Virus record (IMG/VR): IMGVR_UViG_3300042731_006448
Location: 1-28,788 of that record
Length of the DNA: 28,788 nt
Strand: one strand, 5' to 3'
Source: a virus
Shown piece after piece: positions 22,521 through 28,788 of the stretch; within the stretch, counting starts at the first letter, position 1; each line of letters begins with the position of its first letter. Made by a program: the position numbers and the translations under genes. The notes beneath the pieces were generated by a model, which saw only the letters and a list, made by a program, of their open reading frames with translations, did no database searches and was not told where the DNA came from.

Positions 22521-24391
22521 CGTCTTCCCCACTCCCTCCTCAACAGCATCTTGCTAAGAACCTTGAAAGCTTCCGGAGCCAACTCGTCAAGGTTGCGGAC
22601 ACAGATGTTGTTGGGATAGAACTGCTTCACCGCATCGGTTTGGATGCCGATTCCCACGACCTCCACACCAGCCTTCTCAAGATCGGCAACGACCTCTTTC
22701 AGATGGTTTCCCTCACTGCCCGTCGTGGGACAAAGAGGCTCACCATCAGAGAGCACGATCAAGACGTGACGGGTTGCCTGCTGCTGCATGAGAATGCGAC
22801 CAATCGCAAGCACGGCATCGCCGTCCGCGTTCTCGTACCTGCCGCCACTGTTCAGCAAACGAGTCTTCGTCTTGCTGAACTGCTCGCTGAAGCCCTTGTA
22901 TTGGTGGATCACCATCGCCAGCGATCGGCCGTGGAATTCCACTCCCGGTGTGACGTAAAGGTGTTTATGTTCAACATGACGCCCGATCTTGCCACGGAAG
23001 TGATTGCTGAAGCCGTAGACCCCGAACCGAACACCAAGCGCGTTCAACGTCTCACTGAGAGCAATCGCCGTCTTGCGAGCCGGACCACTACGATTGCCGT
23101 ATGCCATGCTTCCGGACTCATCGATCAAGATACCAACCGCGGGGCGATCAGTGTTACCTTGCTGTTGTTGAGAGAACACCCGCTTGCTCGTTCCGGTCGC
23201 CAATCGATGAAGCGCACCCTGATCGATTCGCCCATGCTCGCAATCCACGACGGTGCGGTTCGCCTTGCTGGCAATCAGGATCGTTTGCAGCTTGCTTCGG
23301 AGTCCGGCAATCGCCTTGCTCACCTCCCGCTTCTCTCCCTGGTAGACGGCGGCATTTCCGTTCGGCGGGATGATGATCTTGTCGTGTGCCACGGCTTCGG
23401 GAGAAGCAACATAGCGATCGTTGGTGATCGCATCGTCCGTCGCCAACCTGCTCACCTCTCCGGAAGCAGCTTCGATCGGATCGCCAACATCGTCCGGATC
23501 ATCCTCGAACAGCTTCTCAAGATCCGCAACTGGCGTTTCCTCGCCGTCTTCTTCCTCAACAACAAGAGTCTCGTCACCTTCCTCTTCGGCTCGTTCGTCA
23601 ATCTCATCCTCTTCGGCTTCAGCACGATCGCCATCGTCAATCGGGTGACCGCTCGGAGAGTTGCCGTTGCCTTCGCCAGCATCCTCGCCACCTCCGCTGC
23701 CAGCAGAAAGCTCTTCTTCCTTGCTCTTCTCTTCCTCCTGCTTCTTCTCCTCTTCGTACACCCGGGCGAACTCTTCCGCGAGAGCCGGAACGCTCTCTTG
23801 CTCCAGACCGGTCATCTGCTTGCGGAAGGATGGAACCAGTCGAGCAAGCGCACGTTCGGATGCCTCGTCGAGAGTCTGGCCCGGTGCGCCGTCCATCGTG
23901 CGGAAGATCAACTCGGACAGCAGACCAGCGAGACCTTTGCGTGGCTTGCGTTCGATGAGCTTGCGGCAGAACTCCCGCACCAATCGCGTGTTCTCGCGTC
24001 GCCCTTCGTAGCGATCGTTCCACTCGATGCGGATGTCTTCGATTGCGTTGCAGACGATCCGATGCTTGCTCCCTACCGGCAACGTCTCTAAGAGATCCTG
24101 AACCGGAATTCCCTTGGCGCGGGCGGCGATGATCTTCGCGTACTCCTCCGCATGCAACGTCTCGTGGTCAAGCATACCTTCGAGGACCATCTTGACGTCA
24201 ACACCAAGATCCTCGATGTTGGCCGGAAGTCGGATCAGCTTTCTCTTGTAGTCGAAGCAACAAGCAGTGCCACGAATCTCAACCCGGATTCCGTGGTCGT
24301 CGGCAAAGGTGCGGGCGATCTTCTCCAACCGGGTAGCCTTCACTCTACCCGTGCCGATCAAGTCGCCCTTCCGTACAATCTCACCGCTCAC
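22517..24391 (-). CDS. CobT-like VWA protein with N-terminal HExxH
   Basis: A 624-residue protein. The C-terminal VWA domain (about 415-620) has the metal-dependent adhesion motif DESGS at 424-428 and a later LSDGEP. Residues 1-200 form a separate domain with a zincin-type HETLH (76-80) and a downstream NAIEDIRIE (115-123) that supplies a Glu, as in CobT/NorD-type VWA proteins. An acidic low-complexity linker (about 210-305) lies between. CobT-type proteins pair with CobS/MoxR AAA+ ATPases to insert metals or remodel partners, and such an ATPase is encoded at 26451-27656. Its exact role in phages is unknown. The start is a GTG with AAAGG 9 nt ahead. Confidence 0.88.
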   Translation of the reverse strand: MSGEIVRKGDLIGTGRVKATRLEKIARTFADDHGIRVEIRGTACCFDYKRKLIRLPANIEDLGVDVKMVLEGMLDHETLHAEEYAKIIAARAKGIPVQDLLETLPVGSKHRIVCNAIEDIRIEWNDRYEGRRENTRLVREFCRKLIERKPRKGLAGLLSELIFRTMDGAPGQTLDEASERALARLVPSFRKQMTGLEQESVPALAEEFARVYEEEKKQEEEKSKEEELSAGSGGGEDAGEGNGNSPSGHPIDDGDRAEAEEDEIDERAEEEGDETLVVEEEDGEETPVADLEKLFEDDPDDVGDPIEAASGEVSRLATDDAITNDRYVASPEAVAHDKIIIPPNGNAAVYQGEKREVSKAIAGLRSKLQTILIASKANRTVVDCEHGRIDQGALHRLATGTSKRVFSQQQQGNTDRPAVGILIDESGSMAYGNRSGPARKTAIALSETLNALGVRFGVYGFSNHFRGKIGRHVEHKHLYVTPGVEFHGRSLAMVIHQYKGFSEQFSKTKTRLLNSGGRYENADGDAVLAIGRILMQQQATRHVLIVLSDGEPLCPTTGSEGNHLKEVVADLEKAGVEVVGIGIQTDAVKQFYPNNICVRNLDELAPEAFKVLSKMLLRREWGRR

Positions 24392-24394
24392 TAC

Positions 24395-24955
24395 TCAAGC
24401 CTTTCTTGTCCGGTTGCTACGTCGCTTGCGCTTGGTTGTTGGTCGCGACAATTCACGACGATGACGCTGGATCGTCCGCTGTCCGGCTTCGGCCACCAAG
24501 GAAAGATTCGCGGATGGCGGGGAGAGATTTGAGGGAACGGAGCACAGCATGAGGTTTTGCCGTTGTACTTGCTCGATGACGCTATAGAGGTCTTCCGCTG
24601 CCGCCCGAAGGTCGCTCGGAATCTCCTCCAACGCTCCCTGGTCCCGCTCTTCCTCGTCGCAGTCTTCGTCCGCAACATCGACCCCCGCTTGCGCCAAGGT
24701 CGCCCACTCCTCCAACGTGGAAACGAAACCATCGATCAGAACCTTCGCAGTCGCGGAATCCCCACGCTCAACAGCCGACTTGAGGTTGTCAATCGCGTAG
24801 GAGTTTGCCGCTGCACCGATCTTGTCCCGGAGATCTACAAGGAAGTTTCGGCCGCGCTTGGCGTGGTTGGCTTTGGCGTTGCCGTCTGCTCCGTCCGCAA
24901 TTCGATCGCAGGTCTCAGCAACCCCTCTCAGCGTCTCTTCGGTTCTCCAATCCAT
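24395..24955 (-). CDS. Hypothetical helical protein
   Basis: A 186-residue protein. The ATG at 24955 has AGAGGAGACGG about 10 nt upstream; the frame remains open further upstream, but that part is shadow of the next cassette. The N-terminal two-thirds are helical (a DLRDKIGAAANSYAIDNL segment, then LEEWATLAQ), followed by an acidic stretch and a basic RPTTKRKRRSNRTRKA C-terminus. No known family is recognised. Its leader contains structured element A. Confidence 0.65.
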   Translation of the reverse strand: MDWRTEETLRGVAETCDRIADGADGNAKANHAKRGRNFLVDLRDKIGAAANSYAIDNLKSAVERGDSATAKVLIDGFVSTLEEWATLAQAGVDVADEDCDEEERDQGALEEIPSDLRAAAEDLYSVIEQVQRQNLMLCSVPSNLSPPSANLSLVAEAGQRTIQRHRRELSRPTTKRKRRSNRTRKA

Positions 24956-24976
24956 CGTCCCGTCTCCTCTCTTCAG

Positions 24977-25015
24977 GCCCCGTCCGGGATGCGAACCCCG
25001 GTTACGCGGCGGGGC
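24977..25015 (-). ncRNA. Structured intercistronic RNA element, copy A
   Basis: A 39-nt two-stem element on the minus-strand transcript. The outer stem is GCCCCG/CGGGGC, with an 8-nt bulge CCGCGTAA. The inner 5-bp stem is CCGGG/CCCGG with loop GTTCGCAT, and one unpaired A separates the stems. It lies between the stop at 25023 and the ATG at 24955. Copy B at 25682-25720 keeps the same architecture with compensatory changes in the inner stem. The loop resembles a tRNA T-loop (GTTCGAAT), but there is no D or anticodon arm, so it is not a tRNA. Function unknown. Confidence 0.65.
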
Positions 25016-25022
25016 GGGTTTG

Positions 25023-25271
25023 CTAGTCGCCCAGCATCCATTCAACCGCGTCGTTGAGTTCCCCGAGCGCCTTGACCGCGGCCTCGTGCTTCTGGCGAAT
25101 CCTGGCCATGGCCTCGGACTCGCCCGTCTCATCCGCGAACATGAAACAGAGATTCCGAAAGCCTCGGCCAAGCGCGACCTCGGCAGTCCCCACCTTGTCA
25201 CGCATCCGAGCCAGGTAGCCAAGTACCCGCTCCCGCTTCCTCGCCAACTCATCAATCGCCTTGTTCGTCAT
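25023..25271 (-). CDS. Small helical hypothetical protein
   Basis: An 82-residue all-helical protein of high GC content, with basic and acidic residues interleaved and one Cys (residue 42). The ATG at 25271 has a perfect AGGAGGTGG about 6 nt upstream. The leader (CAGGAGGTGGcgCGATGAC) is almost identical to that of the cassette starting at 25971. A KAIDELARK segment near residue 4 recalls KAIDRLAAR of that other cassette. No function is proposed; it looks like an independently acquired small phage cassette. Confidence 0.65.
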   Translation of the reverse strand: MTNKAIDELARKRERVLGYLARMRDKVGTAEVALGRGFRNLCFMFADETGESEAMARIRQKHEAAVKALGELNDAVEWMLGD

Positions 25272-25305
25272 CGCGCCACCTCCTGCGGCTCCTGCGCCGC
25301 CTTCG

Positions 25306-25327
25306 GGGCCCGACTGGAGTCGGGCCC
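25306..25327 (-). promoter_or_regulatory. Strong intercistronic hairpin (element C)
   Basis: GGGCCCGAC and GTCGGGCCC form a perfect 9-bp stem around a 4-nt loop, preceded in the transcript by CCCGCCCCGCC as in copies A and B. It lies between the stop at 25352 and the ATG at 25271. There is no T run, so terminator activity is uncertain; it may act like the A and B elements. Confidence 0.6.
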
Positions 25328-25351
25328 ATCGGGCGGGGCGGGTTAGCGGAA

Positions 25352-25645
25352 TCAGACGTGCCAGACCACAACGCCCCGTTCCAGGGCGTCCGCGGCGTGC
25401 TGATCGATTGCGTCATCCCAGCAGTCGCGGCCCTGGTCGTCGCAGAGATCCACGTCGCCCATCTCATCATTCCGCGCGCCGTTGTGCGTGTCCGCAACGC
25501 AATCGACACGGATGTTGACACCACGCGAGTCGAGGATATCTTGGAGGATGCCGCAAAACCGGCGAAGCTCACGGGCGTCACCGTTCCAGTTCTGACCCAT
25601 CATCGCTGCGTCCACCTCGTATCGGCTGATCGTCTCGTTTCCCAT
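25352..25645 (-). CDS. Small acidic hypothetical protein
   Basis: A 97-residue acidic protein with several cysteines (about residues 31, 49, 68 and 75) and a DLCDDQGRDCWDDAIDQHA segment. The ATG at 25645 has GGGGAGGTAAGGAG just upstream. Its leader carries structured element B. The cysteine and aspartate pattern could bind metal, but no family is recognised. It is one of four successive small GC-rich cassettes. Confidence 0.65.
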   Translation of the reverse strand: MGNETISRYEVDAAMMGQNWNGDARELRRFCGILQDILDSRGVNIRVDCVADTHNGARNDEMGDVDLCDDQGRDCWDDAIDQHAADALERGVVVWHV

Positions 25646-25681
25646 CTCCTTACCTCCCCGGCGTCTCGCGCCGTCTATCAG

Positions 25682-25720
25682 GCCCCGTGCCGGTTGCGAA
25701 CCCGGCTTACGCGGCGGGGC
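25682..25720 (-). ncRNA. Structured intercistronic RNA element, copy B
   Basis: Same two-stem layout as copy A: outer stem GCCCCG/CGGGGC, bulge CCGCGTAA, inner stem GCCGG/CCGGC, loop GTTCGCAA and the single unpaired A. The inner stem differs from copy A by paired changes that keep base pairing, which is evidence for a selected RNA structure. It lies between the stop at 25729 and the ATG at 25645. Confidence 0.65.
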
Positions 25721-25728
25721 AATAACAC

Positions 25729-25971
25729 CTAGAGTGACCGGAACTCGGCAGCAGCGGCCGTTGTTTGGATCGCGCGAATCTGCTTTGGCGTAAGAGCAAC
25801 ATCGCGGGGAACGTCCATCGTCAAAACATCAAGCACCGCCATCGCCACGAGTCCACGTCGAAGTGTGCTATCAAGCAACGACCAGCCCTTGCCCCACCTT
25901 GCCGCCAACCGGTCAATCGCCTTAGCCGCCACCGCTTCGAACTCCCTCGTATCTGTCGTTGCCTTCGTCAT
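25729..25971 (-). CDS. Small helical hypothetical protein, first gene of the leftward operon
   Basis: An 80-residue helical protein rich in Ala, Thr and Arg. The ATG at 25971 has AGGAGGTGGGACG immediately upstream, which rejects the longer in-frame start at 26019. The leader is nearly identical to that at 25271. It is the first leftward gene after the AT-rich control region, so it is probably expressed early or strongly. I do not recognise the family. Confidence 0.65.
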   Translation of the reverse strand: MTKATTDTREFEAVAAKAIDRLAARWGKGWSLLDSTLRRGLVAMAVLDVLTMDVPRDVALTPKQIRAIQTTAAAAEFRSL

Positions 25972-26086
25972 CGTCCCACCTCCTGCCCATGTGGTAATGC
26001 GAGGGTCATGCCAAAACAAGCAAGCGCAAAATCACTTGCTTTTATTGCTTTGGACGCTTGATAACGCTGGCAAAGTAAGATTCTGT

Positions 26087-26102
26087 ATGACATTCTTGTC
26101 GT
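26087..26102. promoter_or_regulatory. Operator-like palindrome, copy 1
   Basis: ATGACATTCTTGTCGT: arms ATGACA and TGTCGT around TTCT, imperfect by one base. The same sequence recurs with perfect arms at 26268-26283. Two 16-bp near-identical palindromes 181 bp apart in a divergent promoter region suggest binding sites for a dimeric regulator. Confidence 0.5.
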
Positions 26103-26175
26103 GTCTTGCTTTTTCACACCAACCTTGCTTTTCTCATTTCCTAAGCAATCACTTTGCTTTCGGCTGTTTCTAGCT

Positions 26176-26197
26176 GCTATGATCTGGATGTCATAGC
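26176..26197. promoter_or_regulatory. Palindrome GCTATGA-N8-TCATAGC
   Basis: Perfect 7-bp arms GCTATGA and TCATAGC with an 8-base spacer, placed midway between the two ATGACA palindromes and sharing the ATGA/TCAT half-site. It may be a third, weaker site for the same protein. Confidence 0.45.
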
Positions 26198-26267
26198 AAG
26201 ATGCTTGCTTCACCTTGCTTACCTTGATTCCTAAGCAACAACGCTGTTTTATCTTGCTTCGCTTGCC

Positions 26268-26283
26268 ATGACATTCTTGTCAT
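26268..26283. promoter_or_regulatory. Operator-like palindrome, copy 2
   Basis: ATGACATTCTTGTCAT: perfect 6-bp arms ATGACA and TGTCAT around TTCT, matching copy 1 at 26087-26102 in 15 of 16 bases. It lies about 170 bp upstream of the rightward CobS-like gene. Confidence 0.5.
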
Positions 26284-26450
26284 ACCTTGCTTTTGCTCTG
26301 CCTACCAAGACTTCCACGCCTACCCGCAACCTCCAACGTTATCTTGCCCTTAGCTTACCTTGCTTGCGTTTGCTAGACTCCTGTTAGGTTGGCACGCAAC
26401 CTGCAACGTAACCCGCTGCCTGCAACCAACGCGGGCGGAAGGGAGCGAGG

Positions 26451-27656
26451 ATGCGGAAACGTCGTACCAGAACCAAGGACGTTCACAGCCCGGTCGACGA
26501 CAAGGGCAACCCGAAGATCCAGTGCAAGATCTGCGGCAAGTGGTTCCATCAGCTTGCCAACCATCTGGCCCGCAAACACAACTTGACTGTCGAAGCGTAC
26601 AGACGGGACTATCCGGACGCACCTACGATGTCCGAGTGGGCGAGCAGGAACATGGGCGAGAAGGTATCGGCAGGCAAGACGGGCCACAAGCGCCACAGTA
26701 AGCGCTTCGCCAAGAAGACCAAGAAGCCGAACACCAACTCCATCGACGAAAACATCCTGCCGATCGGCGTCGCTCGCCTGCCCATCCTCGACGTGTCGTC
26801 GCTGGACGAGATCAGCCGTAGCTTCATTCCGAAGCACAACCCCCACTTCCACCTCGACGAGTCGGTTCTTGAAACTCTCGCTCTTGCGATTCAGCACGAT
26901 CGCAACATCATGCTCGTCGGTCCCAACGGCTGCGGCAAAACCAGCCTCGTCGCGGAGCTTGCCTGCCTCGTCAACCAGCCCTTGTGCCGCATCAACTTCA
27001 ACGGCGACACGCGCACGGCCGATATCGTGGGAGAGAAGACGGTCGAGCCGGACGACTCGGGCAGCAACGTCATCGTCTGGAAGGATGGTCTGCTGACGCA
27101 GGCGATGCGCAACGGTTGGTGGTGTCTGCTCGACGAATTGGACTTCTGCGATGCGGCGGTCCTTGCGCGCATCCAATCCGTTCTCGAAGAGGGCCATCCG
27201 CTGACGTTGATGGAGAACAACGGCGAGGTCGTTGCCGCACATGCCAGCTTCCGCATCATCGCGACCGCCAACACCGTCGGCCGTGGCGACGTCACCGGGC
27301 TGCACGCGAGTCGTCGCGTTCTCGACGAAGCGACTCTCGACCGGTTCAGCTACGTGCGGAGGGTTGGCTACCTGCTTCCCGGCGACGAGGCAGAGGTCGT
27401 CTCGAACACCTGCCGCATTCCGGCCGAGCTTGCTCGCAAGATGGTGGACGTGGCAACGAAGATCCGCGCCGGATTCGAGCGGGAGGAGTGCCACTGCACC
27501 CTCAGCACACGCCGCTTGATCTTCTGGGGCGAGGCAATCTCTTCCTTCGGAACCGATCAGGTTCGCCGTGCAGCCAACGAGACTCTGCTTGATCGGCTGG
27601 AGCGGGAGGATCGGGCCTACGTCAAAGCCGTTGTCGATCGCGTGTTCGTTTCCTAG
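26451..27656 (+). CDS. CobS/MoxR-like AAA+ ATPase with N-terminal Ros/MucR-type zinc finger
   Basis: A 401-residue protein, the only rightward gene. Residues 25-43 form a CxxC-x9-H-x4-H finger (CKICG, then LANHLARKHNL), followed by EAYRRDYPDAP, like the Ros/MucR DNA-binding domain. A basic linker (70-95) leads to an AAA+ domain: Walker A GPNGCGKT (157-164), Walker B LLDEL (226-230), sensor IIATANT (269-275) and LDRF near the arginine-finger position. The GRGDVTGLHASRR segment matches the CobS signature. AAGGGAG lies 5 nt before the ATG. CobS-type ATPases work with CobT-type VWA proteins, and one is encoded at 22517-24391. The finger may bring the complex to DNA or repress its own promoter. 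Confidence 0.88.
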   Translation: MRKRRTRTKDVHSPVDDKGNPKIQCKICGKWFHQLANHLARKHNLTVEAYRRDYPDAPTMSEWASRNMGEKVSAGKTGHKRHSKRFAKKTKKPNTNSIDENILPIGVARLPILDVSSLDEISRSFIPKHNPHFHLDESVLETLALAIQHDRNIMLVGPNGCGKTSLVAELACLVNQPLCRINFNGDTRTADIVGEKTVEPDDSGSNVIVWKDGLLTQAMRNGWWCLLDELDFCDAAVLARIQSVLEEGHPLTLMENNGEVVAAHASFRIIATANTVGRGDVTGLHASRRVLDEATLDRFSYVRRVGYLLPGDEAEVVSNTCRIPAELARKMVDVATKIRAGFEREECHCTLSTRRLIFWGEAISSFGTDQVRRAANETLLDRLEREDRAYVKAVVDRVFVS

Positions 27657-27708
27657 CGAAACCCCTCTTCCCATGCCGAACCCCGTCCGAGGCCGCTCCA
27701 GGCGATTC

Positions 27709-28668
27709 TCAGTCCGCGAAAGCAGCTTTTAGGCGTCTTCGCAGCCCGACCATCCGGGCATCACCAACTGACAGCGCACGGGCGACCGTCCTGCGGATGG
27801 TATCGTGTTTGCTCTTTGCCGGATCCTTGTTGCCTGGAAGCAACGCTATCTTCGTGCTCAACAGCTTGGATGCCTGTTCGACTGCATCGCTCGCGGCCTC
27901 CGGATCCAACAGCAGGACGAACGTCTTTCCACGCAGCATGCGAAGCTGATCGCGTTGAGGCTCGTGCAGCGACTTGCCGCAGAGGCCGAGGACAGGCAAT
28001 CCCGCATCGAACGTAACCAACGCATCGAATGGCCCCTCAACCAAGACAACGATGCTCGTGTCGGCATAACACCGTTGCAGCACGTTCCATCCGAACAGCA
28101 ACCGCCCCGCTCCTTCGCCAGCCAGATAGCGAGGCTCACCCGGCAACGTCAACCGGGTCGTGAAGCTGTGCCCGAACGGCGATCGTATCGGCAGCACGAT
28201 TCGGTCGGCATAGTGACCCGTGCGGCAGTAGCCTATGCAAAACTCCTTGATCGCTTGCTTGCTGATTCTGCGCTGTCTGAGGTAGCGAGGTATGCGCCAC
28301 TTGCCTCGCACATAACAAGGCTCGAACTCCGCGGGCAACTCCGTCTCCACCAGAGGCTCATCTTCCGAACGACCCTCCAATCTATCGCGCATGTCGCCTG
28401 CCAACGGCATCACGCGAGGCATCACCTCTGAAGCAAGGATGCGGCATGCCGTCACGAAATCAACCTTCTCGACGTGCATCAGCATCGAGATTGTATCGCC
28501 GCTCGCGTTGCAGCTTCCCGCGAAACAGTGCCACTTGCCGGTTGTCTTGTTGATGTAGCAGTGATCGGCCTTGCCGCACACCCAGCATCGTCCGACAAGC
28601 TCTTTCCTGCCCGATGGCCGGAAGCCCAGACCCACACCGGCAAGGTAGCGCTCGATATCAAGTCTCAC
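27709..28668 (-). CDS. DnaG-type DNA primase
   Basis: A 319-residue primase. The N-terminal zinc-binding domain has C28, C31, C48 and C53 (with H36 nearby). The TOPRIM domain follows, with VLVEGPFDAL around residue 210 and LLLDPEA around 254, containing the acidic metal-binding residues. It is shorter than bacterial DnaG because the C-terminal helicase-binding domain is missing or reduced, as in many phages. The start is a GTG that overlaps the end of the upstream gene by 11 bp. It would supply primers for the DnaE polymerase encoded downstream. It is convergent with the CobS-like gene; the 52-base gap holds no obvious terminator. Confidence 0.9.
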   Translation of the reverse strand: MRLDIERYLAGVGLGFRPSGRKELVGRCWVCGKADHCYINKTTGKWHCFAGSCNASGDTISMLMHVEKVDFVTACRILASEVMPRVMPLAGDMRDRLEGRSEDEPLVETELPAEFEPCYVRGKWRIPRYLRQRRISKQAIKEFCIGYCRTGHYADRIVLPIRSPFGHSFTTRLTLPGEPRYLAGEGAGRLLFGWNVLQRCYADTSIVVLVEGPFDALVTFDAGLPVLGLCGKSLHEPQRDQLRMLRGKTFVLLLDPEAASDAVEQASKLLSTKIALLPGNKDPAKSKHDTIRRTVARALSVGDARMVGLRRRLKAAFAD

Positions 28669-28788
28669 TTCGCTCTTCGTCCTTCTCTGGGGCCGTGTCC
28701 ATGCGCATGCGAGACAGATCGCAGATCATCGGCACGAGGATGCCCTTGGTTCCGCTGCGGCGCTTGCCGATGTAGTAGAACAGCCTTT
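28658..28788 (-). CDS. C-terminal end of a gene cut by the window edge, possibly a helicase
   Basis: The last 42-43 codons of a leftward gene, ending with TGA at 28658-28660 and overlapping the primase start by 11 bp. The visible part includes LFYYIGKRRSGTKGILVPM and an acidic tail. The KRRSG-TKG segment is like the KNRxGxxG stretch near the end of DnaB-family replicative helicases, and a helicase next to a primase is the usual phage arrangement, but the fragment is too short for certainty. Confidence 0.5.
   Translation of the reverse strand, partial: RLFYYIGKRRSGTKGILVPMICDLSRMRMDTAPEKDEERSET

Larger units (their letters stand above)
25972..26450. other. AT-richer divergent intergenic region, candidate origin/control region
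   Basis: This 479-base gap separates the leftward operon from the rightward CobS-like gene. It holds no credible gene. It contains at least eight CTTGCTT copies (for example 26035, 26105, 26124, 26204, 26214, 26253, 26286 and 26359), several TTTGCTT or ATTGCTT variants, repeated TTCCTAAGCAA and three palindromes listed separately. The layout fits iterons of a replication origin or clustered operators. Promoters must lie here, but I could not assign -35/-10 boxes with confidence. Confidence 0.55.

Noticed and set aside
22640-24091. Long plus-strand open frame (483 codons)
   Set aside because: It is antisense to the VWA gene, whose motifs and coupling with neighbours are clear. The plus-strand translation shows no domain and no ribosome site.
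24977-25720. tRNA genes at the GTTCGCA hairpins
   Set aside because: Only an acceptor-like and a T-arm-like stem are present. D and anticodon arms and a CCA end are absent, so they are recorded as structured elements instead.
25968-26213. Minus-strand frame in the intergenic region (81 codons)
   Set aside because: No ribosome site, it covers the repeats and a palindrome, and it overlaps the leader of the gene starting at 25971.
26340-26390. Sigma-70 promoter with TTGCTT and TAGACT/TTAGGT boxes
   Set aside because: Several near-matches exist, but none combines good boxes with 16-18 bp spacing, so no promoter is called.
25972-26450. CRISPR array
   Set aside because: The repeats are only 6-7 bases, irregularly spaced, and there are no uniform spacers or cas genes.
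26373-27674. Long minus-strand open frame (433 codons) opposite the CobS-like gene
   Set aside because: The plus-strand frame carries intact AAA+ motifs and a ribosome site, while the antisense frame has no recognisable motif and would run across the intergenic region.
27657-27708. Bidirectional terminator between the convergent genes
   Set aside because: I could not find a convincing stem followed by a T run in these 52 bases.

Overview
The window looks like part of the genome of a large tailed double-stranded DNA bacteriophage, or a closely related prophage or metagenomic contig. It is a dense, almost wholly leftward-transcribed block of DNA replication, recombination, repair and modification genes. 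Starts and stops overlap repeatedly (ATGA, GTGA, TGATG), gaps are tiny and Shine-Dalgarno sequences are mostly GGAGG-like. There are no rRNA or tRNA genes and no metabolic or ribosomal genes. The coding DNA is moderately GC-rich. The host cannot be named from the sequence. A Ros/MucR-like zinc finger at the start of one protein is a weak hint towards Proteobacteria.

Layout in the direction of leftward transcription (right to left). 28788-27709: the tail end of a gene cut by the window edge (possibly a helicase), then a DnaG-type primase. 27656-26451: the only rightward gene, a CobS/MoxR-like AAA+ ATPase with an N-terminal zinc finger. 26450-25972: an AT-richer intergenic region with many TTGCTT repeats and palindromes, a candidate control region or replication origin. 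25971-24395: four small GC-rich gene cassettes separated by strong hairpins, two of which are covarying copies of one 39-nt structured element. 24391-21924: a CobT-like VWA protein with an N-terminal HExxH motif and a small companion gene. 21902-20694: a protein with very long Asp/Glu tracts. 20682-20569: a long hairpin and an 11-codon mini-ORF. 20568-18341: a sigma-70-like factor, a Cys-containing protein of unknown function and an ExoX-C-like protein. 18332-10531: DnaE polymerase, HU, a possible recombination mediator, a gp32-like single-strand binding protein, RecA, an MT-A70 methyltransferase and a small protein. 10527-7489: an SbcD-SbcC (Mre11-Rad50) single-chain fusion. 7486-1: small unknown genes, a RuvC-like nuclease, a 5'-3' flap exonuclease, a four-cysteine uracil-DNA glycosylase, several basic or zinc-binding small proteins, an N4/N6 DNA methyltransferase and a possible Sm-like protein.

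Taken together the genes give a nearly self-sufficient DNA metabolism kit: primase and C-family polymerase for synthesis; SSB, mediator candidate, RecA, SbcDC and RuvC for recombination-dependent replication and end processing; FEN and UDG for flap and uracil repair; two methyltransferases for modification; HU and acidic proteins for nucleoprotein handling; and a sigma-like factor for a transcription switch. No sliding clamp, clamp loader, separate proofreading exonuclease or structural gene is visible here. Functions are assigned from motifs read by eye, and no database search was done.
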